Below are positions 25,694-35,669 of a stretch of 64,000 nt of DNA, piece after piece. How positions within the stretch are numbered: the stretch's first letter is position 1; each line of letters begins with the position of its first letter. The DNA is from Desulfuromonadaceae bacterium. GTDB taxonomy: Bacteria > Desulfobacterota > Desulfuromonadia > Desulfuromonadales > Desulfuromonadaceae. The stretch spans positions 1-64,000 of the forward strand of contig JAFGXV010000039.1 of the NCBI GenBank assembly GCA_016936455.1, in the 5' to 3' direction. The position numbers and the translations under genes were made by a program. The notes under the pieces are model-generated. The model did no database searches and was not told where the DNA came from. It was given only the letters and a program-made list of their open reading frames with translations.

Positions 25694-27421
25694 GTGCGTC
25701 AAAGCGTTATGAAACCCCATTTGCAGCGTGTCTGGAATCCTCGCACGGAGACTTTCCCGTCGTGGGTGGATCAGTCCGGCGGATTGTTTTCCGCCCTGAT
25801 CGCCCGTTTGCTATTCCTGCGCGGGATGGAGACACGACAGCAGGCTGAGTCCTTTGTCGGGGCGCGGCTGAAGGATTTGCCGGATCCTTTCCTGCTGCGT
25901 GGGATGGAGAGTGCGGTCGAGCGACTGGTACGCGCGATCCGCAGCGGCGAGCAGATTGCCGTGCATGGCGATTATGATGTCGACGGCATCAGTGCCACGG
26001 CCCTGTTGTGCCAGGCCCTCCGGGGCTTTGGCGCTCAGGTGCAGTATCACATCCCGCTGCGGATGAGGGACGGCTACGGCTTGTCGGCCGAGGCGCTGCG
26101 TCAGGCCGCTGCCGCTGGCACGGCCGTCGTGGTTTCGGTCGATTGCGGTATTTCGGCCCACGAGGAAGCGGCGCTGGCGCGCACGCTGCAACTGGATCTG
26201 ATCATTACCGATCATCATCAGCCCCCACAACAGCTGCCGGACGCGCTGGCCTGTGTCAACCCTTGGCTCAGTCCGGATTTTCCCTTTCAACCGCTGGCCG
26301 GTGTTGGCGTGGCCTTCATGCTGGTCATTGGCCTCAACAGCCGCCTGCGACGGGAAGGGCTGTTGCCTCAACCGGTGCCGGATATCCGTTGTCTGCTCGA
26401 TCTGGTGGCCTTGGGGACGGTGGCAGATCTGGTTTCTCTCACCGGCGTCAACCGGCTGCTGGTACGGGTGGGTCTGGAATTGATGCAGCAGGGCGGTCGG
26501 CCCGGTCTTGAATGTCTGCGGCAGGTCGCACAGATGGAGGAAGTGAGCAGCAGTGGCGTGGGCTTCAAGCTGGCTCCACGTCTGAATGCCGCTGGCCGGT
26601 TGCAGGATGGTGCAAGTGGCGTGGAACTGCTGTTGACGGCGGATCCAGGGCAGGCACGACGCATTGCCAAGGAACTGGATGACTGGAATCAGCAGCGGCG
26701 CCAGATTGAACGGGAGACCTTTGAGCAGGCGCTGGAACGCATTAGTGCCGAACTGGATGGACAGCAACGGACTATCGTGCTGGCCGACGAACGCTGGCAT
26801 GCCGGCGTTATCGGCATTGTCGCCAGCCGCCTGGTTGAGCAGTTTCATCGACCCGTGGTCCTCGTGGCGCTGGATTCTGAAACAGGTCAGGGCAAAGGCT
26901 CGGCGCGTTCGATTCGCGGCTTCCATCTTTATGACGCCCTGTGCGGGTGCGGCGGGCATCTGCTGGCTTATGGCGGACATGCCTGCGCCGCAGGTCTGAC
27001 CCTGGCGATCGACCAGGTGACCGCCTTTGCTCAGGCTTTTGAGTCCCTGGCCGGGGAGCGGCTGACGCCGGAGCAGCTGCAGCCTCAGCGTCGTTACGAT
27101 CTGGAGGTGGGGTTAGAACAGTTGGATGAGAATCTTTATCGTCAGCTGCAGCAGCTGGCTCCTTTCGGCATGGACAATCCCGAGCCCCTGTTTCTCATCC
27201 GCCGGGTCCGTCCGCAGCAGCTGAAGCAGGTTGGCCAGCAGCATGCACGTTTTATGGCGGCGCAAAACAACGGTTGCCTGCCCTGTATCGCGTTTGGCGT
27301 GGGAGAGCGCTTCAGTCAGCTGACAGGGGAAGTCGACCTGCTGGCGCACCTGACGCTTAATCGCTGGCAGGGCCGCGAAACCCTGCAGCTGCAGATTCGG
27401 GATTTCCGCTGTGCTGAGTAA
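25694..27421 (+). CDS. recJ: Single-stranded-DNA-specific exonuclease RecJ
   Basis: About 575 aa. DHH motifs are HGDYDVDGISATALL (near residue 75), VSVDCGIS and ITDHHQPP, and the DHHA1 domain is marked by the GYGGHACAAGLT-like stretch YGGHACAAGLTLA. RecJ degrades single-stranded DNA 5' to 3' in recombination and mismatch repair. The track start (25625) would pass through the secF terminator and is rejected. GGAG stands 6 nt before the GTG at 25694, which I prefer; an ATG at 25709 is the alternative. Confidence 0.95.
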   Translation: MRQSVMKPHLQRVWNPRTETFPSWVDQSGGLFSALIARLLFLRGMETRQQAESFVGARLKDLPDPFLLRGMESAVERLVRAIRSGEQIAVHGDYDVDGISATALLCQALRGFGAQVQYHIPLRMRDGYGLSAEALRQAAAAGTAVVVSVDCGISAHEEAALARTLQLDLIITDHHQPPQQLPDALACVNPWLSPDFPFQPLAGVGVAFMLVIGLNSRLRREGLLPQPVPDIRCLLDLVALGTVADLVSLTGVNRLLVRVGLELMQQGGRPGLECLRQVAQMEEVSSSGVGFKLAPRLNAAGRLQDGASGVELLLTADPGQARRIAKELDDWNQQRRQIERETFEQALERISAELDGQQRTIVLADERWHAGVIGIVASRLVEQFHRPVVLVALDSETGQGKGSARSIRGFHLYDALCGCGGHLLAYGGHACAAGLTLAIDQVTAFAQAFESLAGERLTPEQLQPQRRYDLEVGLEQLDENLYRQLQQLAPFGMDNPEPLFLIRRVRPQQLKQVGQQHARFMAAQNNGCLPCIAFGVGERFSQLTGEVDLLAHLTLNRWQGRETLQLQIRDFRCAE

Positions 27422-27453
27422 AGAGTAAAATTTGCCCAGACCGCCTGTTCGAT

Positions 27454-28713
27454 TCAGTCCGCCAGCAGGGCTTGTCCCTCACTACGCAGCTCGTCCATCA
27501 GCCTCGGGTCTGCAACGACCTTGTTCAGCATTTCTTTGCCCTGTTTCTCCCAGCCAAGAGCCAGGTAGGTCTGGGCCACCCGTAACGACCAGCGCGGATT
27601 GTCCGGCTCCAGATGGCAGGCATGATTGAAGGTGTCGAGAATCTTTTTCAGGTCGCGTTTGCGCCGCAGCAGAAATTCGGCAAGGTAGAGATTTATCCCG
27701 TTGCCGCCGCAGCCGGCAGCGGCGGGAATGGCGCTGTAGGCTTTTTCGGCTTCCTCGTACTCGTTGTTGGCCTCGAGCAGCATCGCCGTCAGCAGCACAA
27801 GGTGAGCATCCTTTTCCCCCAAGGCCAGAGCCTGTTTGCCATGGCGCAGGGCCTGCTGGGCGTCGTTCATACTGTGGTGAACCAACAGCAACTGCCCATG
27901 GCAGAAGGCCGGATCGCATTCTTTGCCCAAGAGTTCATGGAGAAGATGAACGGCCAGATCCTGTTTTTTCATGCCGACCAGCAGGGTTACCAGGGCTTCA
28001 GCGGCAAGGGTCAGAGACGGATTCTTTTTGATGGCTGAATAAAGGGCGTCGCAGGCTTTTGCCGGCTCCCCCAAACGGGCCATGGCGGATCCCGCCTCAA
28101 AGTCAAACAGATCGTCCTGCTCGCCAGCGGGCAGTTTGCCGAACTGTTTCAGGGCCTCCACATCCTTTTCCTCATGGGTCAGCATGAAGGCCTGCAGGAA
28201 TTCAGGACTTTTCTGCTGATAGCGTTCTCGCAGCGCGGCGGGATAACCGGCCAGAATCAGCTCCAGCCGGGTTTCAAAGTCGGCGTCATCTGCCTCTGTT
28301 GCCGGAGGGGAAGACGGCGCGGTTCCCGCACTGCAACTGCTGCATCCGCTACAGGTTGCTGCTGGGGTTGCTGCCGGGAGAGGTGCTGGGGTTAAATTCG
28401 CCAGAGCTTGTCTGACCTGTTCCTTTATCTCATCTGTTGACGCTTGTTGGGCGGCCAGCTGCAGCAGTTCCTGGGCCTCCTGATGCTGGTTGTTGTTTTG
28501 CAGGCACTGGGCTTCATCGAGATTCTTCCTGGCCAGAGCATCCCCCGCTGACGCGATCAAGGCTTCGATTTCGGTGTGCTCTGCGTCGGCCGGTCCAGTT
28601 TCGAGCAATGCTCGGCCGATCGACAGTGCTTCGGCATGACGTTGATGGGCGACGGCTTTGCGCAGTGCCGGGAGGTCATTGGATGGGGAGAAGAAACGAC
28701 GAAACAGGCCCAT
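27454..28713 (-). CDS. TPR-repeat protein of unknown function
   Basis: A 419-aa soluble protein of helical repeats (such as AKACDALYSAIKKNPSLTLA and YEEAEKAYSAIPAAAGCGG) with tetratricopeptide character through the second half. Around residues 112-135 there is a proline/alanine-rich linker with a cysteine cluster, CSGCSSCSAG, which could bind a metal or form disulfides. There is no signal peptide, so it is probably cytoplasmic and a scaffold for protein contacts. It follows the second aminotransferase gene on the same strand. I do not recognise a named family. Confidence 0.72.
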   Translation of the reverse strand: MGLFRRFFSPSNDLPALRKAVAHQRHAEALSIGRALLETGPADAEHTEIEALIASAGDALARKNLDEAQCLQNNNQHQEAQELLQLAAQQASTDEIKEQVRQALANLTPAPLPAATPAATCSGCSSCSAGTAPSSPPATEADDADFETRLELILAGYPAALRERYQQKSPEFLQAFMLTHEEKDVEALKQFGKLPAGEQDDLFDFEAGSAMARLGEPAKACDALYSAIKKNPSLTLAAEALVTLLVGMKKQDLAVHLLHELLGKECDPAFCHGQLLLVHHSMNDAQQALRHGKQALALGEKDAHLVLLTAMLLEANNEYEEAEKAYSAIPAAAGCGGNGINLYLAEFLLRRKRDLKKILDTFNHACHLEPDNPRWSLRVAQTYLALGWEKQGKEMLNKVVADPRLMDELRSEGQALLAD

Positions 28714-28796
28714 AACGCGATTTCCTTTGTCGATATGTTGGCGCGAACGGTTGGTTTGCGGTTCAGGTTTTGTCAGGCCAGCCGTGGCAGGCTGAA

Positions 28797-28836
28797 TCCG
28801 CCACTGCGGGTACGATCCCTCGCCCGCAGTGGCGGA
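28797..28836. terminator. Perfect 14-bp inverted repeat, possible terminator without T-run
   Basis: TCCGCCACTGCGGG and CCCGCAGTGGCGGA pair perfectly around a 12-nt loop. It lies 15 bp after the aminotransferase stop (reverse strand) and upstream of the TPR gene. Neither side carries a clear T-run, so it may be a factor-dependent pause, a 3'-end stabiliser or a protein-binding site. Confidence 0.55.
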
Positions 28837-28851
28837 GCATTTGGCTGGAGG

Positions 28852-30048
28852 CTAGCGCGGCTGGAGGCCGACTTCAGCGGCCAGCTTTTTCCATGCCGGC
28901 AGGCTGCGTTCGATGATGTCGAGATCAATGCAGTAGGCAATGCGGAAGTAGCCGGGGGCGCCAAAGCCGCGTCCTGGTACCAGCAGGATGTTGTATTTCT
29001 GGGCCAAACCGACGAATTCCACGTCATCGGCCAGCGGTGATTTCGGGAACAGATAGAACCCGCCCTGGGGCTTGACCATGTCGAAGCCCATGGCGGTCAA
29101 CTCGTTGTAAAGCCGATTGCGCTTGTGCTCATAAGCGGCGATGTCGACGCTTTCGTGCTGCAGATGGGTGACCAGACGCTGGACCAGGGCGGGGGCGTTG
29201 ACAAAGCCGAGGACACGGTTGCTGAAAATAGTGCCTTCCATGAAGCTTTTGACCTCGTCCATGGCGGGATTGGCGGCCAGGTAGCCGATACGCTCGCCCG
29301 GCAGTGCCAGGTCCTTGGAGTGGGAGGTGACGATGACGGCATTGCGGATGCTGTTGAAGATGCACGGCACCGTCAGTCCGTCGTAGGCCAGACGGGCATA
29401 GGGCTCATCGGAGATGACGTAAATGGTCTGCCCCAGTTCGGCTTGTTTACGCTGCAGCAGTTGCTGCAGCTCGACGAGGATCGATTCGGGATAGATGACA
29501 CCGGTGGGATTGTTGGGCGAGTTGAGAATGATCGCCTTGGTCCGCGCTGTAATGGCCTGCTCGATCGCATCGATGTCGGGCAGGAAGGTGTCGCTGCAGG
29601 TGGGTACCACGGTGGCGACTCCGCCATGGTTGTCGATGTAAAACTTGTATTCAACGAAGTAGGGAGCCAGAATCAGGACTTCTTCTCCGGGGTTGAGGAT
29701 GGTTTTCAGCACTACGTTCAGGGCACCGCCGGCACCGCAGGTCATGACGATATTGGCCGCCGTCACCGGGGTTGTGCTCTGTGCACTCAGGGCTTCGGCC
29801 ACGGCGGTGCGGGTCTCATCGTAACCAGCATTGCTCATGTAGCGGTGCATGCCGGGCAGGGGGGCCTCCGCCAGCTGTCGCAGGGCGGCATGGAAAGCGG
29901 CCGGCGGTTCAACGGAAGGGTTGCCGATGGTGAAATCGAACACCTTATCGTTGCCATACTGCTGGCGTAGCAGTGCACCCTGTTCAAACATCTTGCGAAT
30001 CCAGGAAGATTGTTCCAGGCAGTTCTGTATTTTTTCGGCAATGGCCAT
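28852..30048 (-). CDS. PLP-dependent class I/II aminotransferase
   Basis: A 398-aa fold-type I aminotransferase. Visible are the N-terminal substrate region DFTIGNPSVEPP, GAGGALNVVLKTILNPGEEVL (cofactor phosphate region), ILNSPNNPTGVIYP (about residue 175), the Asp of ISDEPYARLAY and the PLP lysine in SHSKDLALPGERIGY (near residue 244), plus the C-terminal Arg in YFRIAYCID. The motifs resemble aspartate/aromatic aminotransferases of subgroup I-gamma. Amino donor and acceptor are unknown. It is transcribed from a good promoter divergent from the TPR-lipoprotein operon. Confidence 0.88.
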   Translation of the reverse strand: MAIAEKIQNCLEQSSWIRKMFEQGALLRQQYGNDKVFDFTIGNPSVEPPAAFHAALRQLAEAPLPGMHRYMSNAGYDETRTAVAEALSAQSTTPVTAANIVMTCGAGGALNVVLKTILNPGEEVLILAPYFVEYKFYIDNHGGVATVVPTCSDTFLPDIDAIEQAITARTKAIILNSPNNPTGVIYPESILVELQQLLQRKQAELGQTIYVISDEPYARLAYDGLTVPCIFNSIRNAVIVTSHSKDLALPGERIGYLAANPAMDEVKSFMEGTIFSNRVLGFVNAPALVQRLVTHLQHESVDIAAYEHKRNRLYNELTAMGFDMVKPQGGFYLFPKSPLADDVEFVGLAQKYNILLVPGRGFGAPGYFRIAYCIDLDIIERSLPAWKKLAAEVGLQPR

Positions 30049-30138
30049 GCTGTCAGCTCCGTTTCTGCCCGAAGGCGATAAGATAAACGTGGTGGGCTGC
30101 GGGAGCGCATAAAAGGCGCCCCCGGCGAACCGAAAAAG

Positions 30139-30167
30139 AGTCTAGCGACGGCCATGCTGGGGGTCAA
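30139..30167 (-). promoter_or_regulatory. Sigma-70 promoter of the reverse-strand aminotransferase
   Basis: On the reverse strand TTGACC (30167-30162), 17 nt, then TAGACT (30144-30139), 91 bp before the start codon. Confidence 0.55.
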
Positions 30168-30227
30168 GGACAAAGCGCGCTGGCGCGGTCCAACCTTCGA
30201 TTGATTCAGCATCAGGCCGTCGTGAAA

Positions 30228-30256
30228 TTGACCTGTTGCGCCAACTGTGCTAGCGT
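30228..30256 (+). promoter_or_regulatory. Candidate promoter of the TPR-lipoprotein operon
   Basis: TTGACC, 17 nt, TAGCGT. The -35 is good and the -10 weak. It mirrors the divergent promoter on the other strand, and the two share a 306-bp gap that holds no gene. Confidence 0.4.
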
Positions 30257-30354
30257 CCGCAGACAAACCGCTTCCCGGTTTTCGTCATCTCATTCTAGCC
30301 ACAGTCTGCTGCAGCGCTTGCTGTCCGCACACTGTCGAGAACAAGGCCCCCGCC

Positions 30355-32061
30355 ATGCCCCAGCAGGGAAATTCTGTTTTTTTATATCTCTTTTTCAGTC
30401 TGGTCCTGACCTTGACCGGCTGTGCACCTTCCCTGCCGGTCACGCCACTGCCGGGTACCGTGATCGACGGCGCGGACCTGGATCGGTCACGTCCCTGGGC
30501 GGATTATCTCAAGGCGCGCCTGAGTGCCGATGAGGGCGATCTGGAACAGGCCCTCGACTTTTTGCAGCGCAGTGCGACGGGGGATCCGGGCGAGGCCTAT
30601 CTGTATACCGCGCAGGCCAGCGTTCTACTGGAGCTGGAGCGCCATGAGGATGCCCGCGCTGCCTTACGCCAGGCGCGCCAGCTGGCACCGGACGATCTGG
30701 CGGCACAACTGCTGCAGGCGGATCTGCTCTACAGCGAGGACAGGATCGACGAGGCTATTGACGCCTTTAAAAACGTTGCCGAGCGCTACCCGGAGCAGGA
30801 CGAGATTCTCTTTCACATTTGCCGACTTCAGGTTGAGCTCAAGCGCTATGACCAGGCGGTGGAGACTTTGGAGCGGGTGTTGGAACGCAGCCCTGAATCC
30901 TCCCGCGCGCTGCTGGAACTGGCCCGCGTTGAGCAGCTGCGGGAACACTGGAGTTCGGCCATCAAGGACTATCAGACCCTGATCGCTCTCGAACCGGATG
31001 CCGTGCGGCCCTATCTGGAGTTGGGCCATCTGCTGGAGACGCGTCATCGCCTGGATGAGGCTCTGGCCCTTTATCAGCGCGCCAGCGTTGCCGTGGAGGA
31101 CGATGCCGGACACTTTGTACGGTTGCAGGCCATGGTTTTGATCCAGCTTGAGCGCCTTCAGGATGCGCGTCAGCTCGTCGAAGCCGCACTGGTGGACAAC
31201 GACGAGGTTCAGACCCGGCTGCTTTACGGTTTTATTTTGCTTGAACTGCGACATTTTGCCGCAGCCGAAGCGATTTTTCGCGAGATTGTCGCCCTGCCCA
31301 AAGAGTTGAACAATCAGATCTGGCTGTGGTTGGGTCGCAGCCTCGAAGGACAGCAGCAATGGCAACAGGCGCTGGCCGCTTATCAGCAGGCGGAGGACGA
31401 TCCGGTCTTTCGCCTTGAGGTCCTGCTGCATCTTGTCGGGCTTTATCAGCAACTGGGGCGCTATGACGAGGCCATTGCCAGTGTTGAATCGCTCCTCGCC
31501 AGCGGAAAACTGGACAAAATCCTGTTTCGTCAGCTCTATGCCCTGTGCCTGATGAACGAACAGCCGGAAAAAGCTCTCAAGGCGCTGGAGAGAGGGCTGG
31601 AGCAGTATCCCGATGAAGCGGATTTCTACTATGATCAGGGAGTGTTCTACACCCTGCACCATCAGTTTCCGCAAGCTGTTTCAGCCCTGCTGCGGGCCAT
31701 CGACAAAAATCCGGACCATGCGGCGGCGCTGAATCATCTGGCCTATCTTTACGCCGAGTCGGGGGAAATGCTTCATGCCGCGCTGGATATGGCGGAGGCC
31801 GCTGTGCAGCTGGACGGGCAGGGCGCCTATGTCGATACCCTGGGCTGGGTCTATTACAAGCTGGGCAAACTGGTTCAGGCGCGACACTATCTGGAGCAGG
31901 CACATCAGCTGCTGCCTGATGATAGCGAAATCCGCGAGCATCTTGGCGACGTGTATGCTGCCCTGGGTCTTTCGGACATGGCGCGCTCAGCCTATCAGGC
32001 CGTCTTGGTGGCGCGACCGCAGGCGACAGCCGTACTCGACAAGCTGAGGGAGCTGCCATGA
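30355..32061 (+). CDS. TPR-repeat lipoprotein
   Basis: About 568 aa. A lipoprotein signal (FSLVLTLTGC, Cys near residue 23) is followed by roughly a dozen tetratricopeptide repeats spanning almost the entire protein, for example AYLYTAQASVLLELERHEDA and AIDAFKNVAERYPEQDEIL. The start at 30355 (ATG) fits the signal peptide; the track start at 30247 does not. Such envelope TPR lipoproteins are assembly scaffolds. Its stop overlaps the start of the LolB-like gene (ATGA), which suggests that the two act together at the outer membrane. Confidence 0.85.
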   Translation: MPQQGNSVFLYLFFSLVLTLTGCAPSLPVTPLPGTVIDGADLDRSRPWADYLKARLSADEGDLEQALDFLQRSATGDPGEAYLYTAQASVLLELERHEDARAALRQARQLAPDDLAAQLLQADLLYSEDRIDEAIDAFKNVAERYPEQDEILFHICRLQVELKRYDQAVETLERVLERSPESSRALLELARVEQLREHWSSAIKDYQTLIALEPDAVRPYLELGHLLETRHRLDEALALYQRASVAVEDDAGHFVRLQAMVLIQLERLQDARQLVEAALVDNDEVQTRLLYGFILLELRHFAAAEAIFREIVALPKELNNQIWLWLGRSLEGQQQWQQALAAYQQAEDDPVFRLEVLLHLVGLYQQLGRYDEAIASVESLLASGKLDKILFRQLYALCLMNEQPEKALKALERGLEQYPDEADFYYDQGVFYTLHHQFPQAVSALLRAIDKNPDHAAALNHLAYLYAESGEMLHAALDMAEAAVQLDGQGAYVDTLGWVYYKLGKLVQARHYLEQAHQLLPDDSEIREHLGDVYAALGLSDMARSAYQAVLVARPQATAVLDKLRELP

Positions 32062-32840
32062 TGAGGCGTCGTTTCATCCTTTGGCGCCTTTTCTTGGTGC
32101 TGGGCCTTGTGGCGATACTGGGGGGCTGTGTCGGCATGGCACCGCCGGCCCCTACCGCGCTGGAACTCTCCGATACGCAAATGCGCCAGATCGTGCAGCA
32201 ACGCATGGCGTTGCAGAGTTGGCAGGGTCTGGCTTCCGTTCACTGCACGTGGCTGGATGGCCGGTCTACCTCTTCCGCGACGCAGGCGCTGCATGTGCAG
32301 CGACCCAACCGGCTGCGGGTGGAAGTGTTTGGCGTTTTCGGACAGCAGTTGATGCTGATGGCGGCGTCGGGCAGTCACATGGCGGCCTATGTGCCGTCGC
32401 AGCAGACATTTTACAGCGGCCTGCCCAGTCGCGAGCGGGTGGAGCATTTTACCGGTGTCCCGCTGACGGTTCCCGAGCTGGTGGCTCTGCTGCTTGGCCA
32501 GTTGCCCGAGATGGTGTGGCGTTTGGCGACGGTGCGGGCCCAAGGGCAGAGCCTGATCTACGATGTGGGAGCGGGGGAGTTTTACCAGGTGCAGTTCGAG
32601 AATGGCATGATCCGCACAATTACCTGTCTGCGTCTTGGACAGACGGTTTATGAAGCTTGCTATGAACAGCCGGATGCTGACAATTCGTTCCCGCGCCAGC
32701 TGACCCTGCAGGTGCCGGATCGTGGACTCACAGTCCAGGTCAAGCTGGAGGGTCTTGATTTGAATCCGCAGCTGGATGAGGCGCTGTTTGAGTTGACGTC
32801 GCCGCCGGGCAGTCAGCTGTTACCGCTGGAGGCGTTGTAG
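32058..32840 (+). CDS. LolB/DUF4292-like outer-membrane lipoprotein
   Basis: A 260-aa lipoprotein (VAILGGCVG, Cys near residue 24). The rest is rich in beta strands with the LolA/LolB-like pattern: residues about 40-60 WQGLASVHCTWLDGR, then LRVEVFGVFGQQLMLMAASG and QQTFYSGLPSRERVEHF. In LolB the fold accepts lipoproteins from LolA at the outer membrane, but divergent members like this one have no proven role. It is translationally coupled to the TPR lipoprotein before it and lies one base ahead of the peptide-binding protein gene. Confidence 0.75.
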   Translation: MMRRRFILWRLFLVLGLVAILGGCVGMAPPAPTALELSDTQMRQIVQQRMALQSWQGLASVHCTWLDGRSTSSATQALHVQRPNRLRVEVFGVFGQQLMLMAASGSHMAAYVPSQQTFYSGLPSRERVEHFTGVPLTVPELVALLLGQLPEMVWRLATVRAQGQSLIYDVGAGEFYQVQFENGMIRTITCLRLGQTVYEACYEQPDADNSFPRQLTLQVPDRGLTVQVKLEGLDLNPQLDEALFELTSPPGSQLLPLEAL

Positions 32841-32841
32841 C

Positions 32842-34485
32842 ATGAAGAGCTTGTTTGGGTTGCGTCTGGGGGGATGGCTGGTGTTTGTTTTGCTGGTGCT
32901 GCTGTCGGTGGGCTGCCGTCAGCACGAGGCGGATCCCTCTGTGTCAGAGCGGTTGTCGGCCCGGCCGGAAGCGGGCGATACCATCATCATGGGCACCATC
33001 GGCGATGCCAGCAATCTGTTGCCCATGCTGGCATCCGATGCCTCTTCGTCCGAAGTGGCGGGGCTGGTTTACAATGGCCTGGTCCGCTACGACAAAAATC
33101 TGCAGATCGAGGGTGAACTGGCCGAGTCGTGGGAACTCTCGGACGACGGCTGCGAGATCATTTTTCACCTGCGTCATGGCGTCAGCTGGCACGATGGCGT
33201 TCCCTTTACCTCGGCCGACGTGCTGTTCACCTACCAGCTGATGATCGATCCGAAGACCCCGACAGCCTATGCCGAGCGCTACAAACAGGTCAGCGCCGCC
33301 AGCGCACCGGATCCCTATACCTTTTGTGTCCATTACGACAAGCCCTTGGCCTCGGCCTTGATCAGCTGGTCGCTGGGAATTTGTCCCAAACACCTGCTGG
33401 AAGGCCAGGATGTCACCGCCAGTCCACTGAACCGCTCACCCGTAGGCACCGGTCCGTTTCGGTTCGTCACCTGGCAGCCCGGCGAAAAGATCGTGCTGGA
33501 GCGCAATCCCGACTATTTCGAGGGTGCTCCCTGGATCCAGCGCGTGGTGTACCGCATTATCCCCGATCTGACGACCATGTTTCTCGAACTGCAGTCCGGT
33601 GGCTTGGACCAGATGGGGCTGACCCCCCTGCAGTATGCCCGTCAGACCGATGGCCCGGCGTTCCGGCGCCGCTTCAGCAAGTATCGCTATCCCGCCTTTG
33701 CCTACACTTATCTCGGCTACAATTTGCACAAGCCCATGTTTCAGGATAAGCGGGTTCGCCAGGCCATCTCCCATGCCATCAACCAGCAGGAGCTGATCGA
33801 CGGTGTGCTGCTTGGCCTCGGGCAGCCGGCCACCGGTCCCTACAAGCCGGGCAGCTGGCCCTACAATGGCCAGGTGAAACGCTATGACTACAATCCGCAG
33901 CGGGCGCGTGAACTGCTGGCGCAAGCCGGCTGGCAGGATGCCGATGGCGACGGCTGGCTTGAGCGGGAGGGCAAGCCCTTTTCCTTTACCATCGTGACCA
34001 ATCAAGGCAATGATCAGCGCATCAAAGCTGGTGAAATTATTCAGCGCCGGTTGCAGGAAGTGGGGATCAAAGTTCAGTTACGGGTCATTGAGTGGGCGTC
34101 CTTTCTGAAGGAATTCATCCATCCGGGAAATTTCGAGGCCACGCTGCTGGGCTGGACCGTGCCGATGGACCCCGACGGTTATAACGTCTGGCATTCGAGT
34201 AAAACCGGCAAGGGCCAGCTCAACTTCATTAGCTTCAAGAACGAGCGGGTCGATGAACTGCTGGAGCTTGGTCGGCGGACACTGGGCCGGGCGCAGCGCA
34301 AGAAGATCTATGCCGAGTTCCAGCAGATTCTGGCCGAGGAAGTGCCCTATACTTTCCTCTTTGTGCCCGATTCGTTGCCGGTGGTGGCCCGGCGTTTCCA
34401 CGGTATCGAGGAAGCACCGGCCGGCATCATGCATAATTTTATTCACTGGTATGTGCCCAAAGACCAGCAGAAATTTTTGCGTTAG
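32842..34485 (+). CDS. Peptide/nickel-type ABC transporter substrate-binding lipoprotein
   Basis: A 547-aa family-5 solute-binding protein. The lipobox is LVLLSVGC (Cys near residue 25). The SBP5 signatures are [27 protein letters not shown] (near residue 93) and [25 protein letters not shown]. It should capture oligopeptides or similar ligands at the outer face of the inner membrane and deliver them to the permease encoded 11 bp downstream. ATPase genes for this system are not in the window. Confidence 0.93.
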   Translation: MKSLFGLRLGGWLVFVLLVLLSVGCRQHEADPSVSERLSARPEAGDTIIMGTIGDASNLLPMLASDASSSEVAGLVYNGLVRYDKNLQIEGELAESWELSDDGCEIIFHLRHGVSWHDGVPFTSADVLFTYQLMIDPKTPTAYAERYKQVSAASAPDPYTFCVHYDKPLASALISWSLGICPKHLLEGQDVTASPLNRSPVGTGPFRFVTWQPGEKIVLERNPDYFEGAPWIQRVVYRIIPDLTTMFLELQSGGLDQMGLTPLQYARQTDGPAFRRRFSKYRYPAFAYTYLGYNLHKPMFQDKRVRQAISHAINQQELIDGVLLGLGQPATGPYKPGSWPYNGQVKRYDYNPQRARELLAQAGWQDADGDGWLEREGKPFSFTIVTNQGNDQRIKAGEIIQRRLQEVGIKVQLRVIEWASFLKEFIHPGNFEATLLGWTVPMDPDGYNVWHSSKTGKGQLNFISFKNERVDELLELGRRTLGRAQRKKIYAEFQQILAEEVPYTFLFVPDSLPVVARRFHGIEEAPAGIMHNFIHWYVPKDQQKFLR

Positions 34486-34496
34486 GGGAGAGGTCG

Positions 34497-35471
34497 ATGC
34501 TGTTCTATCTGCTGAAACGTGTACTGCTGATGCTGCCATTGCTGCTGGGAATCACCCTGATCTCCTTTACGGTGATTCATTTGGCACCGGGGGAGCCAAC
34601 GGATCTGCAGACGGAGATGAATCCGGAAGCCGGTGTGGAGTTCAAGGAGAGATTGCGCAACCAGTACGGGCTGGATCAGCCGCTGCTGGTGCAGTACGGC
34701 ACCTGGGTCAAGCGACTGGCCACCCTGGATTTCGGCCATTCTTTTTCCCAGGACCGGCGACCGGTCTGGGACAAGATCGTCGAGCGCTTACCGGTCACGG
34801 TCCTGATCAATCTGTTGTCAATCGGCCTGATTTTGCTGGTGTCGATTCCTATCGGCATCCTTTCGGCCCTGCGACGCCACTCCTGGTTCGATCGCATGAC
34901 CACGCTGCTGGTGTTCATCGGCTTTGCCACGCCGTCGTTCTGGCTGTCGCTGCTGCTGATGGACTATCTCGGCGTCTATCTGGGCTGGTTTCCCGTCTCC
35001 GGCATCAAGTCCCTGGGCTACGAGTACCTGGGTCCGGTCAACCAGATCTGGGATGTCATACATCACCTGATCCTGCCGGTGCTGGTATCGGCCTTTGGTG
35101 GACTGGCCGGGTTTTCGCGTTATATGCGTTCCAATATGCTGGAAGTGATTGGGCAGGATTACATTCTCACCGCCCGCGCCAAAGGCCTGCCGGAACGGCT
35201 GGTCATTGGCAAGCACGCCCTGCGCAATGCTCTGCTGCCGCTGATTACTATTCTCGGTTTGTCCGTGCCCGGCCTGATCGGTGGCAGTGTCATCTTCGAG
35301 AGCATTTTCGCCATCCCCGGCATGGGCAAGCTGTTTTACGACGGCGTCATGATGCGTGACTACCCATTGATTATGGGGATTCTGGTCATCGGCGCGGTTT
35401 TGACGCTGATTGGCAACCTGCTGGCTGATGTCGGTTATGCCCTGGCGGATCCGCGCATCCGCAACCGCTAA
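34497..35471 (+). CDS. DppB-type ABC transporter permease
   Basis: A 324-aa inner-membrane permease with six helices and the BPD motif [35 protein letters not shown] (about residues 215-250). It begins [32 protein letters not shown], the typical DppB/OppB start. Normal systems also encode DppC and two ATPases, but the next gene is a flagellar-rod-like protein, so this operon is incomplete. The partner permease may be encoded elsewhere. Confidence 0.93.
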   Translation: MLFYLLKRVLLMLPLLLGITLISFTVIHLAPGEPTDLQTEMNPEAGVEFKERLRNQYGLDQPLLVQYGTWVKRLATLDFGHSFSQDRRPVWDKIVERLPVTVLINLLSIGLILLVSIPIGILSALRRHSWFDRMTTLLVFIGFATPSFWLSLLLMDYLGVYLGWFPVSGIKSLGYEYLGPVNQIWDVIHHLILPVLVSAFGGLAGFSRYMRSNMLEVIGQDYILTARAKGLPERLVIGKHALRNALLPLITILGLSVPGLIGGSVIFESIFAIPGMGKLFYDGVMMRDYPLIMGILVIGAVLTLIGNLLADVGYALADPRIRNR

Positions 35472-35669
35472 TCCCCAGTGCATTTTTTTGTGTCTGCCTG
35501 GGTATTGGTTCTTATGGGAAAAACTAAAAAATTATAATTATTTGCAACGCGATGATATCAGACTGTTTTCAGCTTCGTGTCTGGAAACGGATGGAAGTCT
35601 GCTTGACTTAACGTTTTTTTCTGTTCTAATTTGAAAACTCAAGACCTCATCTTTCAGGAGGATAAACCG

